Part shown: one piece after another, positions 1 to 7,293 of the stretch
Layout: the number at the start of each line of letters is the position of its first letter
How positions within the stretch are numbered: the stretch's first letter is position 1
Source of the DNA: Pseudomonadota bacterium
Lineage (GTDB): Bacteria > Pseudomonadota > Alphaproteobacteria > Caulobacterales > Caulobacteraceae
Reading direction: 5' to 3'
Assembly (NCBI GenBank): GCA_023386645.1
Contig: JAEWJI010000012.1
Span: 1 to 64,000, forward strand
DNA length: 64,000 nucleotides
Translations under genes and position numbers: made by a program
Notes under the pieces: generated by a model
What the model saw: only the letters and a program-made list of their open reading frames with translations
Databases searched by the model: none
Told to the model about the DNA's origin: nothing

Positions 1-5
1 GTCCC

Positions 6-24
6 CCTCCCCCGATGGGGGAGG
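6..24 (-). terminator. Hairpin downstream of upp
   Basis: Perfect inverted repeat CCTCCCCC-GAT-GGGGGAGG just after the stop codon of upp. There is no T-tract on the minus side, so it could end transcription or simply protect the 3' end. Its GAT loop matches the hairpin at 15709-15729, so it may be a copy of the same dispersed intergenic repeat. Confidence 0.4.
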
Positions 25-33
25 ATTTCGGGC

Positions 34-669
34 CTATCCGTGCCTCGTCCCGAACAGGCGGTCGCCGGCGTCGCCGAGGCCCGGGACGATGTAGCCCTTG
101 TCGTTCAGCCGCTTGTCGACCGCTGCGGCCCAGACGGGCACGTCCGGGTGATAGGCCCGCAACCGCTCCACGCCCTGCGGCGAGGCGACGAGGCAGACGA
201 ACCGGATCGCCTCGACACCGCGCTCCTTCAGACGGTCGATCGCCGCCACCGCCGTGTTGCCGGTCGCCAGCATGGGATCGATGACCACGCACAGACGGTC
301 GGCCACGTCCTCGGGCGCGCGAAAGTAATATTCGAAGGCGTCGAGGGATTCCGGATCTCTATAGAGGCCCACATGACCCACGCGGGCTGACGGAACGAGG
401 TCCAGCATGCCCTCGACCAGGCCCAGGCCCGCGCGCAGGATCGGTACGAAGACCAGCTTCTTGCCCTCCAGCTTGTGACCCTCGGTCGGGCCGACGGGCG
501 TCTCGATGGCGACACGCTCCAGCGGCAGGTCGCGGGTGACCTCGTAGCAGAGCAGGGTCGAGATCTCGCGCAGCAGCCGGCGGAACTGGGCGGTCGAGGT
601 TTCCTTGTCCCGCATCAGGCTGAGCTTGTGCAGGACCAGGGGGTGGTCGATGACGGTGACGCCGTCCAT
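34..669 (-). CDS. upp: Uracil phosphoribosyltransferase
   Basis: Converts uracil plus PRPP to UMP in the cytoplasm. The 211-residue length fits the family, and the PRPP-binding loop is visible as DPMLATGNT about two-thirds along. The start ATG at 669 follows the upstream DUF1688 stop by 11 bases. It is the last gene of a minus-strand operon after a GTP-cyclohydrolase-II-like gene and a DUF1688 gene. In yeast the same three functions are URC6, URC1 and URC4 of the URC pyrimidine-degradation pathway. Here the enzyme therefore probably feeds UMP into catabolism as well as salvage. The family assignment is firm; the catabolic role is inference from context. Confidence 0.95.
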   Translation of the reverse strand: MDGVTVIDHPLVLHKLSLMRDKETSTAQFRRLLREISTLLCYEVTRDLPLERVAIETPVGPTEGHKLEGKKLVFVPILRAGLGLVEGMLDLVPSARVGHVGLYRDPESLDAFEYYFRAPEDVADRLCVVIDPMLATGNTAVAAIDRLKERGVEAIRFVCLVASPQGVERLRAYHPDVPVWAAAVDKRLNDKGYIVPGLGDAGDRLFGTRHG

Positions 670-680
670 GGTTCGCTCCC

Positions 681-1919
681 TCAGAACACGGTGCCGTCGG
701 ACAGGATATTGAGCGGCGGCCCGCCGCCCTCCCGGCGCCGGGCGGCGATGCGACGGCCGGCGGCCCAGGTGCCGCCCTCCAGCACGCTGGCCAGCGGCAT
801 GCCGTCGGCGCTGACGCCAAGTTCGGCGCGGACCAGGGGCGCGACCTGGTCGAGCAGGGCGACCGTCATGGACCGCAAGCCCACGACCAGCGGATCCGAC
901 ACCGGCCAGGCGCGGCCGGCGTCAGCCGGGTCACGCAACGTCAGCACCTCCATGTCCATGAACAGGCCGCCGTTGCGGTATTCCGCCAGGCCCGTCAGCC
1001 CGTCGAGGTCGGTGATCTCGACGCCCGCCTCCTGCAGCGGTTCGACCAGGGAGTAGCTGAGCCATTGGCTGAGCTTGTGGATGGGGACCAGGCCGTCGGT
1101 GGCGTCGCCGCGCCGTATCGCCGGATGCCGCCAGGTGTCGCCGAGATCGACGCCGCCGAGGCGGAGCCGGTCCTGCCAGACCGGGCCTAGCGCCTCCAGC
1201 AGCACCTCAAGGATGACGGGGGCGGGCAGTCGGCCGTCGACCGCGCGGGCCTTCATGGCGTCGTAGAGGCCGCCGGGTCGCGCGTCGTCCGCGCGGGCGA
1301 AAAGGTCTGGGCGCTCGGCGGCCCGGTCGCCCAGACGCCGCAGGAGGGCGGCCCGACCCTCCAGGCCGGCCAGCGGATTGGCGTCCGAAACCTGGAAGCC
1401 CCCAGCCAGGGCGTCCGCCGAAAGGGTCCGCAACGCCGCCGCGTCCACGCGCCAGGGGTCGGCCGGACGGCTCGAGAAGGCGCCCGCCTTGAACATGCGC
1501 AGCGACGCGATCGCCAGGCCCTCGGACCGGGTCAGGCGCCGGCCGGTTCCGGCGTCGAGGTAGGACCAGCCGGGCCCGGAGCCCGCATCCAGCAGGACGG
1601 AAACGATGGCCAGGTCGAAGGCGGTGCGGGCCCGCGCGTCTCCATCCGGCCAGGCCCGGGCCTCGGCCGCGGGTCCCCACAGATCGACCCCGTCGACCGC
1701 GAAATGCCGCCAGCGGGCGTGGAAGGGCACGGCTAGTGAAGGATACTGGTCCCGGATCACCCCGGCCACGAAGGCCGCCGTTTCCGGCAGGCGTTCGTGG
1801 TCGATGCGCCAGTGCTCCAGGCCGCCCTCGATCCCGATGCGGAGCATCTCATGCGCGCGCTCGCGCACGGCGGCGGAGTTCAGGAGGCCGCGCGCAGCCT
1901 CGGCCTCAGAACTGCTCAA
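681..1919 (-). CDS. DUF1688 (Urc4/Urg3-like) protein
   Basis: A 412-residue soluble protein with no signal peptide or membrane segment. The N-terminal stretch (AAVRERAHEMLRIG, then HWRIDHERL) and the conserved LDAGSGPGW, DMEVLTLRDP and LSQWLSYSL segments are those I associate with DUF1688, named Urc4p in yeast and Urg3 in fission yeast. The biochemical step is not established; it is required for growth on uracil in Lachancea kluyveri. Its start overlaps the end of the upstream Urc1-like gene by 14 bases, so translation is probably coupled. Placement between urc1-like and upp genes is the strongest sign of its job in uracil breakdown. Confidence 0.85.
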   Translation of the reverse strand: MSSSEAEAARGLLNSAAVRERAHEMLRIGIEGGLEHWRIDHERLPETAAFVAGVIRDQYPSLAVPFHARWRHFAVDGVDLWGPAAEARAWPDGDARARTAFDLAIVSVLLDAGSGPGWSYLDAGTGRRLTRSEGLAIASLRMFKAGAFSSRPADPWRVDAAALRTLSADALAGGFQVSDANPLAGLEGRAALLRRLGDRAAERPDLFARADDARPGGLYDAMKARAVDGRLPAPVILEVLLEALGPVWQDRLRLGGVDLGDTWRHPAIRRGDATDGLVPIHKLSQWLSYSLVEPLQEAGVEITDLDGLTGLAEYRNGGLFMDMEVLTLRDPADAGRAWPVSDPLVVGLRSMTVALLDQVAPLVRAELGVSADGMPLASVLEGGTWAAGRRIAARRREGGGPPLNILSDGTVF

Positions 1920-3162
1920 GGTCGCGGCCCACCACGCGGGTCAACTGTTCCGCCGACGGCGCGCCTTCCGGGGTGAAATAGCCGGCCGCCTTTTTGGCCT
2001 CCATCTCGACCGAGGCGTCCGGCGGGACCAGGTAGTCCGGGATCGGGACGCGCTCGACGATGTCGATGCCCGAGTCGGCCAGGGCGTCGAATTTCATGTT
2101 CGACATGGAGATGAACCGGTCGATCCGGGTGATCCCCAGCCAGTGCAGCACGTCGGGCATCAACTGCTGGAACCGCGCATCCTGCACGCCGGCCACGCAT
2201 TCGGTGCGTTCGAAATAGGTGGCCGCCTGGTCGCCGCCCGGCTGACGCTTGCGGGCGTTGTAGACCAGGAACTTGGTCACCTCGCCCAGCGCCCGACCCT
2301 CCTTGCGGTTGTAGACGATCAGGCCCGCGCCGCCGGCCTGCGCCTCGCGCACGCACTCCTCGATGCCGTGCGTCAGGTAGGGGCGGCAGGTGCAGATGTC
2401 GGAGCCGAAGACGTCGGACCCGTTGCACTCGTCATGGACGCGACAGGTCAGGCGGCGATCCGGGTCGGTCATGGCCGCCGGGTCGCCGAACACATAGAGG
2501 GTGATCCCCCCGATCGGCGGCAGAAAGACCTTGATGTCCGGCCGGGTGACCAGGTCGGCGTACATGCCGCCGGTCTGTTCAAACAGGGTGCGACGCAGCG
2601 CCTGCTCCGACACGCCGAACCGCTCCGCGATGCCGGGCAGATACCAGACCGGATCGACGGCGGCCTTGGTCACCGCCACGTCGCCGGTCTCGTGCACGAT
2701 CTTGCCGTCGACCTGGAGCCGGCCGGCGGCGATGGCCTCATTGATCTCGCCGAGCTGAAGGCGGGCCCTAGTCACGGCGATGGTCGGGCGGATGTCCAGG
2801 CTGTCGGCGATCTCCTCGGCGAAGTCCTCGGCCACCCGTGCGCCCCAGGGGTCGAGCGAGACGATTTTTCCCGGATCGCTCCACTGCGGAAACGGCCCGA
2901 ACGGGGTCGTGGGCGAGGTGTTGGTCAGGTCCGGCCGGTTGTTGGCGCTCATCGCCCCGGCCGACACCGCCAGCGCGCGATAGACGGAATAGGCGCCGCC
3001 GTGGGCGCCGATGGCGTTGCGGTCAGGCCCGGCGTTGACCGTTCCGACCACAGGTCCGCGTTCCCGAGCGGTGGGCGCGCCCCAGTCGATGGGAAAGCGG
3101 GAGGCGGCTCCCGCCCCGGGGTGGGAGTTGAGCCGTACGTGGCCCGACCGGTTGGCGTTCAT
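1906..3162 (-). CDS. GTP cyclohydrolase II-like protein, Urc1 type
   Basis: 418 residues: an N-terminal extension of about 200, then a GTP cyclohydrolase II fold. The three zinc-ligand cysteines are present (HDECNGSDVFGSDICTC), but motifs differ from riboflavin-pathway RibA: the usual EGRGIGL segment reads NRKEGRALGEVTKF, and no DHBP synthase (RibB) domain is fused. This pattern is that of Urc1, which opens the pyrimidine ring route in the URC pathway, not riboflavin synthesis. It is first in a minus-strand operon with DUF1688 and upp. An alternative reading as a plain ribA is unlikely given the motifs and neighbours. A 7-7-7 inverted repeat upstream (3214-3234) may be the operator. Confidence 0.85.
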   Translation of the reverse strand: MNANRSGHVRLNSHPGAGAASRFPIDWGAPTARERGPVVGTVNAGPDRNAIGAHGGAYSVYRALAVSAGAMSANNRPDLTNTSPTTPFGPFPQWSDPGKIVSLDPWGARVAEDFAEEIADSLDIRPTIAVTRARLQLGEINEAIAAGRLQVDGKIVHETGDVAVTKAAVDPVWYLPGIAERFGVSEQALRRTLFEQTGGMYADLVTRPDIKVFLPPIGGITLYVFGDPAAMTDPDRRLTCRVHDECNGSDVFGSDICTCRPYLTHGIEECVREAQAGGAGLIVYNRKEGRALGEVTKFLVYNARKRQPGGDQAATYFERTECVAGVQDARFQQLMPDVLHWLGITRIDRFISMSNMKFDALADSGIDIVERVPIPDYLVPPDASVEMEAKKAAGYFTPEGAPSAEQLTRVVGRDLEQF

Positions 3163-3213
3163 GTTTCCTCACTCGACCGGCCTTGTCGATTTTTATGGAG
3201 CCGGACTCGTCAG

Positions 3214-3234
3214 GACACACCCGATCCGTGTGTC
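3214..3234. promoter_or_regulatory. Candidate operator between URC genes and ku
   Basis: Perfect inverted repeat GACACAC-N7-GTGTGTC in the 147-base divergent gap. It sits 52-72 bases upstream of the Urc1-like start, close to a possible minus-strand promoter (TGACGA, then CATAAAAATC near 3190-3200). This is the geometry expected of a repressor site for the URC operon. No regulator gene is adjacent, so the binding protein is unknown. Confidence 0.4.
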
Positions 3235-3309
3235 TGTCCAGAGGTTTGGCGGCTGAACTGAGTCGCGGGCCGCCGCGTTGACTCGGCCGAACCTTCGGAG
3301 ACGGAAGTC

Positions 3310-4224
3310 ATGGCCGCACGTCCTACCTGGCAGGGGCACCTGAAACTGTCCCTCGTGACCTGCCCGGTCGCGCTCTACACGGCGACGTCGAGCGCCAGCC
3401 ACGTCAGCTTCCACCTGATCAACCCGGACACCAACAACCGCATCCGCATGGTCGCCACCGACCCGGACACAGGTCCGGTCGAGCGGTCGTCGCTGGTGAA
3501 GGGCTATGAGGTCTCCAAGGACGAATACGTCCTGTTCGACGACGAGGACTTCGAGAAGGTCCGGTTGGAAAGCACCCGCACCATCTCGATCGACAAGTTC
3601 GTGGACGAGGAGGACATCGACCGGCTGTACTGGGACGACCCCTTCTATGTGGTGCCCGAGAAGGGCGTAGGCACCGAGGCTTTCGCGGTCATTCGCGAGG
3701 CGATGAAGAGCCAGGGCAAGATCGCCATAGGCTGTGTCGTGATCCGCGGCCGGGAGCGGCAGCTGGCGCTTGAGGTCCGAGGCAAGGGGTTGGTCGCCTA
3801 TACCCTGCGTCCGCACGAGGAGGTGCGCGACGCCGGCGACTTCTTCGACGACATCCCGGCCGTCAAGGCGGACAAGGACATGGTCGAGATCGCCTCGCGC
3901 ATCATCGGCCAGAAGGAAGCCGACTTCGATCCGACCGACTTCAAGGACCGCTACGACGACGCGCTCCGCGAGATGATCAAGGCCAAGCAGAAGGGCGGCA
4001 AGGGTCTGGTCGAGGCGCCCGAGCCCGACGACACCAATGTGGTGGACCTGATGGCGGCCCTGCGCGCCAGCCTGAAGGGCTCGTCCTCGCCTAATGCGAA
4101 GGCGGCTGCCGCCAAGGAGAAGAAGGCGCCCGCCAAGAAGGCGCCGGCCAAGGCCCCGGCGAAGAAGGTGGCCGCCGCGAAGACCACGGCCAAGAAGGCC
4201 CCGGCCCGGAAGAAGGCGGCTTAG
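3310..4224 (+). CDS. ku: Non-homologous end-joining protein Ku
   Basis: Homodimeric DNA-end-binding protein that recruits LigD to double-strand breaks. The N-terminus (WQGHLKLSLVTCPVALYTAT) and core (FHLINPDTNNRI, YEVSKDEYVLFDDEDFE) are typical of bacterial Ku. Residues from about 265 to 304 form a lysine/alanine/proline-rich tail with repeated APAKK units, the extended C-terminus that in bacterial Ku adds DNA binding and bridging. It is transcribed away from the URC operon and converges on the DUF3606-ligD genes. The start ATG is preceded by a GGAGACGGA sequence. Length 304 is normal for an alphaproteobacterial Ku with tail. Confidence 0.97.
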   Translation: MAARPTWQGHLKLSLVTCPVALYTATSSASHVSFHLINPDTNNRIRMVATDPDTGPVERSSLVKGYEVSKDEYVLFDDEDFEKVRLESTRTISIDKFVDEEDIDRLYWDDPFYVVPEKGVGTEAFAVIREAMKSQGKIAIGCVVIRGRERQLALEVRGKGLVAYTLRPHEEVRDAGDFFDDIPAVKADKDMVEIASRIIGQKEADFDPTDFKDRYDDALREMIKAKQKGGKGLVEAPEPDDTNVVDLMAALRASLKGSSSPNAKAAAAKEKKAPAKKAPAKAPAKKVAAAKTTAKKAPARKKAA

Positions 4225-4231
4225 GTCATTC

Positions 4232-4266
4232 TGTCCTCACCCGCGCAGCGGGGGAGGCGGAGGACA
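4232..4266. terminator. Nested hairpin between convergent ku and DUF3606 genes
   Basis: Outer arms TGTCCTC/GAGGACA (4232-4238, 4260-4266) enclose an inner CCCGC-GCA-GCGGG hairpin (4240-4252). It fills the 50-base gap between convergent stop codons, so a bidirectional terminator is the likely role. There is no T-tract. Confidence 0.5.
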
Positions 4267-4274
4267 TTGTCGTC

Positions 4275-4457
4275 CTACCGCTTCTTGCCGAGTTCGGCGG
4301 CGATGTCCTTGGTCATGCGGCCGACCTTGCGGTGGGCGGCGGTGATTTGATCCCGCGTCACGCCCCAGCGCTTCATCCAGTATTCGACCGCCTGGCGCTC
4401 CGACAGATCCAGCCGGTCCTTGTCGATGAAGCCGCGCTTGTCCTTCAGGCCAGCCAT
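4275..4457 (-). CDS. DUF3606 small protein coupled to ligD
   Basis: A 60-residue basic protein matching the short DUF3606 pattern: an N-terminal DKDRLDLSERQAVEYW segment and a helical WGVTRDQITAAHRKVG segment resembling a minimal helix-turn-helix. The chosen ATG at 4457 overlaps the LigD stop codon in a TGATG arrangement, which strongly implies coupled translation. The function of DUF3606 is not known; the fused position suggests an accessory role in end joining or in damage or stress response, but that is inference. A longer frame upstream exists but lies inside ligD. Confidence 0.8.
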   Translation of the reverse strand: MAGLKDKRGFIDKDRLDLSERQAVEYWMKRWGVTRDQITAAHRKVGRMTKDIAAELGKKR

Positions 4458-7054
4458 CAGAGCACCTTCTTCATCACCGGGCGCAGGTTGACCTCGCCCT
4501 TGCGGAAGTCCTTCCACGGGTCGGGCTTCTTCAGCAAGGCCGCCGCGTCGTGCAGGGTGTAGGCGCGGGGGTCCAGGCCAGTCTTCACCTGGCTCCAGCT
4601 AAGCGGGAAGGCGATGCCGGCGCCCGGCCGCGCGCGCGGGGACCATGGGGCGACCGCCGTCGCCATCCGGCCATTGCGCAGGTAGTCGAGGAAGATCTTC
4701 CCGCCCCGGGCCTTCTTGGCCAGCGTGGTGGTGAAGCGGTCCGGCGCGTCGCGGCGGACCAGTTCCGACACGGCCTTGGCGAAGGCCTTGCAATCGTCCC
4801 ACTCGATCCGGCTCTTGGCGTCCGACTTGATCGGCACGACGACGTGTAGGCCCTTGCCCCCGGTGGTTTTGACGAAGGCGTTGAGGCCCAGGCCCTCCAG
4901 CTTTTTCTTCACCACCTTCGCGGCGGCGATGACGTCGTCGAAGTCCAGGCCCTCGTCGGGGTCGAGGTCGAAGGTGATCTGCTCCGGCGTCTCCGGGTCG
5001 CCCGGCCGACAGCCCCAGGGATGCAGCTCCGTACCGCCCGACTGGCCGATGGCGACCAGGCCGCCGACATCGACCACGGCGATGTAGGGCTTGCGCTCCT
5101 TCACATCGATCAGCTTCAGGCGCGGGTTCGAGCCGGGCATGGCGTGGCGCTGGAAGAACTTCTCGCCGGTGATGCCCTCGGGCGTGCGGATCACCGAGGT
5201 CGGGCGATCGGCGACATGGGGCAGGATGCGCTCGGCCGCCATCTCGTAATAGCGGACCAGTTCGGCCTTGGTGATGGCGGGCTTCCCGTCGGTGGCGGGC
5301 CACAGCACCTTGTCGGGATTGGAGATGGTGACCCCGGCCACGACCAGCTTGCTCTTGCCGGTCAGGCTCAGCTGCGGCGGCGTCTTGACGGTGACCGTCT
5401 TGTCCAGCCTGGCCGGCGCCTGCGGGGCCTGGGTCACCTCGGGCGCGGTCTTGTCCTCGCGCAGCCCCTTGTAGGACGCCTGGCGGATGGAGCCGGTGTC
5501 GGTGTATCCGCCGTGCTCGATCTCGGCGACCAGCACCGGCTTGACCCAGTGCACCGTCTGGCCGGCGGCGGAGGTCTTTCGCGGCGCCCCCTTGCCCACG
5601 AACGGGCTCTTGTCCGTCTCGTTGGCCTTCAGCGCCGGCAGCAGGTCTTTCAGCAACGGCTGGGCGTAGCCGGTGCCGACGCGGCCCAGGTGGCGCAGGC
5701 CCTCGCCCTGTTTGGCGTCGGTGTCGGCGACCCCGACGATCAGGGAGCGGAAGCGGGTCCCTTCGGAAGTCCAGCCGCCGATCACCACCTCGTCCCGACC
5801 CCGGCACTTCGACTTCAACCAGGTGGTCGAGCGGCCGCCTTCGTAGGGAGCGTCCAGCTTCTTGGAGATCACGCCTTCCAGGTCCATCCGGCAGGCGCTT
5901 TCCAGCACCGCCTGGCCGGTGGTGGCGAAGTGGTCGACGTAGCGGATGCGGCCGCGCGCCGCCTTGGGGATGCGGTCGATATAGGCCTGGAGCCGCGCCT
6001 TGCGGTGGCTGAGCGGCAGCTTGCGCAGGTCCTCCGGCCCCTCGAACAGCAGGTCGAAGGCGAAATAGACCAGGTCGCCGGTCCTCCCGTCCGAGATCGC
6101 GGCCTGTAGCGCCGAGAAGTCCGGCATGTGGTCTTCCGCCAGGGCGCACAGCTCTCCGTCGATCACGGCGTCGGGCCACTGGGCGGCGTCGGCGCCGTGC
6201 TCCTTGAACTTGTCGGACCAGTCCAGACCCTTGCGGGTGCGGAGCGTGGCCCGGCCACCGCCGACGCCGATCTGGATGCGATAGCCGTCGAACTTGATCT
6301 CGTGGGCCCAGCCGGTCCCTTGCGGCGGATAGTCCGCGATCTTGCACAGCTGGATCGGCACGAAGGCCGGAGGCTTGGTCGACTTTTCCGTGACCGCCGG
6401 GCGGGCCTTGGGCTTGGGCGGGGCCTTGCGGTCGCTCTTCTGCGAGGACTTCCACTGCTTCCGGCCCTCGGCGATCTCCGCCAGGCTGCGGCCGGTGGTG
6501 ATGGAGGCGTCGATCTCCATGTTGGCGTCGCCCTCGCCGGGGACGGCGTACTCGTCCTTCTCCTTGATCAGCAGCCAGTTGTTCCGTTTGGACGGTTTGC
6601 CCCGATCGCCCTTCAGCCGGATCAGCGCCCATTTCCCGACCAGGCGCTCGCCATGCAGGACCATCTTGACGTTGCCCCGTGCGAAGGCGGCCTCCAGGTC
6701 CTCCTCCTGCGGCTCCCAGGAGCCGGTGTCCCACATCTGCACCGTGCCCGCGCCATAGTTGCCGGCGGGAATGGTCCCCTCGAAGGAGCCGTAGTCCAGC
6801 GGATGATCCTCGACCTCGACCGCCAGTCGCTTGATCGAGGGATCGCGCGACGGCGCCTTGGTGACGGCCCACGACTTGAGCACGCCATCGACCTCGATCC
6901 GGAAGTCGTAGTGTAGTCGCGTCGCGGCGTGCCGCTGGATGAGGAACTTCAGGGGCTTGCCCCGGGCCGCCCGTTTCTGGACGCCCTTGGGCTCCGGGGT
7001 GGCGGCGAAGTTCCGCTTCGCCTGATAGGTCTTCAGTTCGCCCAGCTTGGCCAT
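4457..7054 (-). CDS. ligD: Multifunctional DNA ligase D
   Basis: 865 residues in the order phosphoesterase, ligase, polymerase. The 3'-phosphoesterase domain (about 1-180) shows metal ligands His42, His48 and Asp50 in RHAATRLHYD. The ATP-dependent ligase domain (about 230-520) has motif I HEIKFDGYR with nucleophile Lys254. The primase-like polymerase domain (about 570-850) has the DLDPDEGLDFDD metal-binding aspartates. It repairs double-strand breaks with Ku. A DUF3606 gene is coupled downstream, and ku lies just beyond on the other strand. The 239-base upstream gap carries a notable array of inverted and direct repeats that may control it. Confidence 0.97.
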   Translation of the reverse strand: MAKLGELKTYQAKRNFAATPEPKGVQKRAARGKPLKFLIQRHAATRLHYDFRIEVDGVLKSWAVTKAPSRDPSIKRLAVEVEDHPLDYGSFEGTIPAGNYGAGTVQMWDTGSWEPQEEDLEAAFARGNVKMVLHGERLVGKWALIRLKGDRGKPSKRNNWLLIKEKDEYAVPGEGDANMEIDASITTGRSLAEIAEGRKQWKSSQKSDRKAPPKPKARPAVTEKSTKPPAFVPIQLCKIADYPPQGTGWAHEIKFDGYRIQIGVGGGRATLRTRKGLDWSDKFKEHGADAAQWPDAVIDGELCALAEDHMPDFSALQAAISDGRTGDLVYFAFDLLFEGPEDLRKLPLSHRKARLQAYIDRIPKAARGRIRYVDHFATTGQAVLESACRMDLEGVISKKLDAPYEGGRSTTWLKSKCRGRDEVVIGGWTSEGTRFRSLIVGVADTDAKQGEGLRHLGRVGTGYAQPLLKDLLPALKANETDKSPFVGKGAPRKTSAAGQTVHWVKPVLVAEIEHGGYTDTGSIRQASYKGLREDKTAPEVTQAPQAPARLDKTVTVKTPPQLSLTGKSKLVVAGVTISNPDKVLWPATDGKPAITKAELVRYYEMAAERILPHVADRPTSVIRTPEGITGEKFFQRHAMPGSNPRLKLIDVKERKPYIAVVDVGGLVAIGQSGGTELHPWGCRPGDPETPEQITFDLDPDEGLDFDDVIAAAKVVKKKLEGLGLNAFVKTTGGKGLHVVVPIKSDAKSRIEWDDCKAFAKAVSELVRRDAPDRFTTTLAKKARGGKIFLDYLRNGRMATAVAPWSPRARPGAGIAFPLSWSQVKTGLDPRAYTLHDAAALLKKPDPWKDFRKGEVNLRPVMKKVL

Positions 7055-7139
7055 GGCCGCTGAACGCGTGGCGAGAAAAATCTATCCCGGATGTCGCCCG
7101 CCTCTCGCGGTCCGGTGCGAGCGCACTATGTGACTGTCG

Positions 7140-7162
7140 AGCGCGCGTGTCGCACGCGCGCT
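7140..7162. repeat. Perfect 10-3-10 inverted repeat upstream of ligD
   Basis: AGCGCGCGTG-TCG-CACGCGCGCT forms a very stable hairpin on either strand. It lies about 85 bases before the ligD start and 130 bases after the amtB stop. It could be the amtB terminator (no T-tract is seen) or part of a ligD regulatory region. Confidence 0.55.
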
Positions 7163-7182
7163 GACATTCGGCTGCACCCGGA

Positions 7183-7269
7183 TTGCACTCACAGTGCAAG
7201 GTTTAGTATATGTTTTTACTAGGTAACTTTGCCAGATTGCACTCGTTGCACTCGGTTTGTTCGAGTGCA
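7183..7269. promoter_or_regulatory. Array of TGCACT half-sites around an AT-rich core
   Basis: Seen directly: TTGCACT-CAC-AGTGCAA (7183-7199, perfect 7-3-7 inverted repeat); a tandem TTGCACTCG TTGCACTCG (7237-7254); and the inverted copy CGAGTGCA (7262-7269). A sixth related TGCAC lies near 7172. Between them is an AT-rich stretch (7200-7232) unlike the surrounding GC-rich DNA, with TATACT on the minus strand suited to a -10 box. The layout suggests several binding sites for one dimeric regulator controlling ligD, or the downstream region of amtB. The identity of the regulator is unknown; NtrC sites also use TGCAC half-sites but with different spacing. Confidence 0.5.
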
Positions 7270-7293
7270 GCCTGACCCGATACCACCCCTTCT

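Noticed and set aside
1906..3162. Annotation as riboflavin GTP cyclohydrolase II (ribA)
   Set aside because: Zinc cysteines are kept but the EGRGIGL motif is replaced, and the neighbours are DUF1688 and upp, fitting Urc1.
4599..7199. 866-codon open frame on the minus strand
   Set aside because: Another frame of ligD; arginine/glycine-rich without domains.
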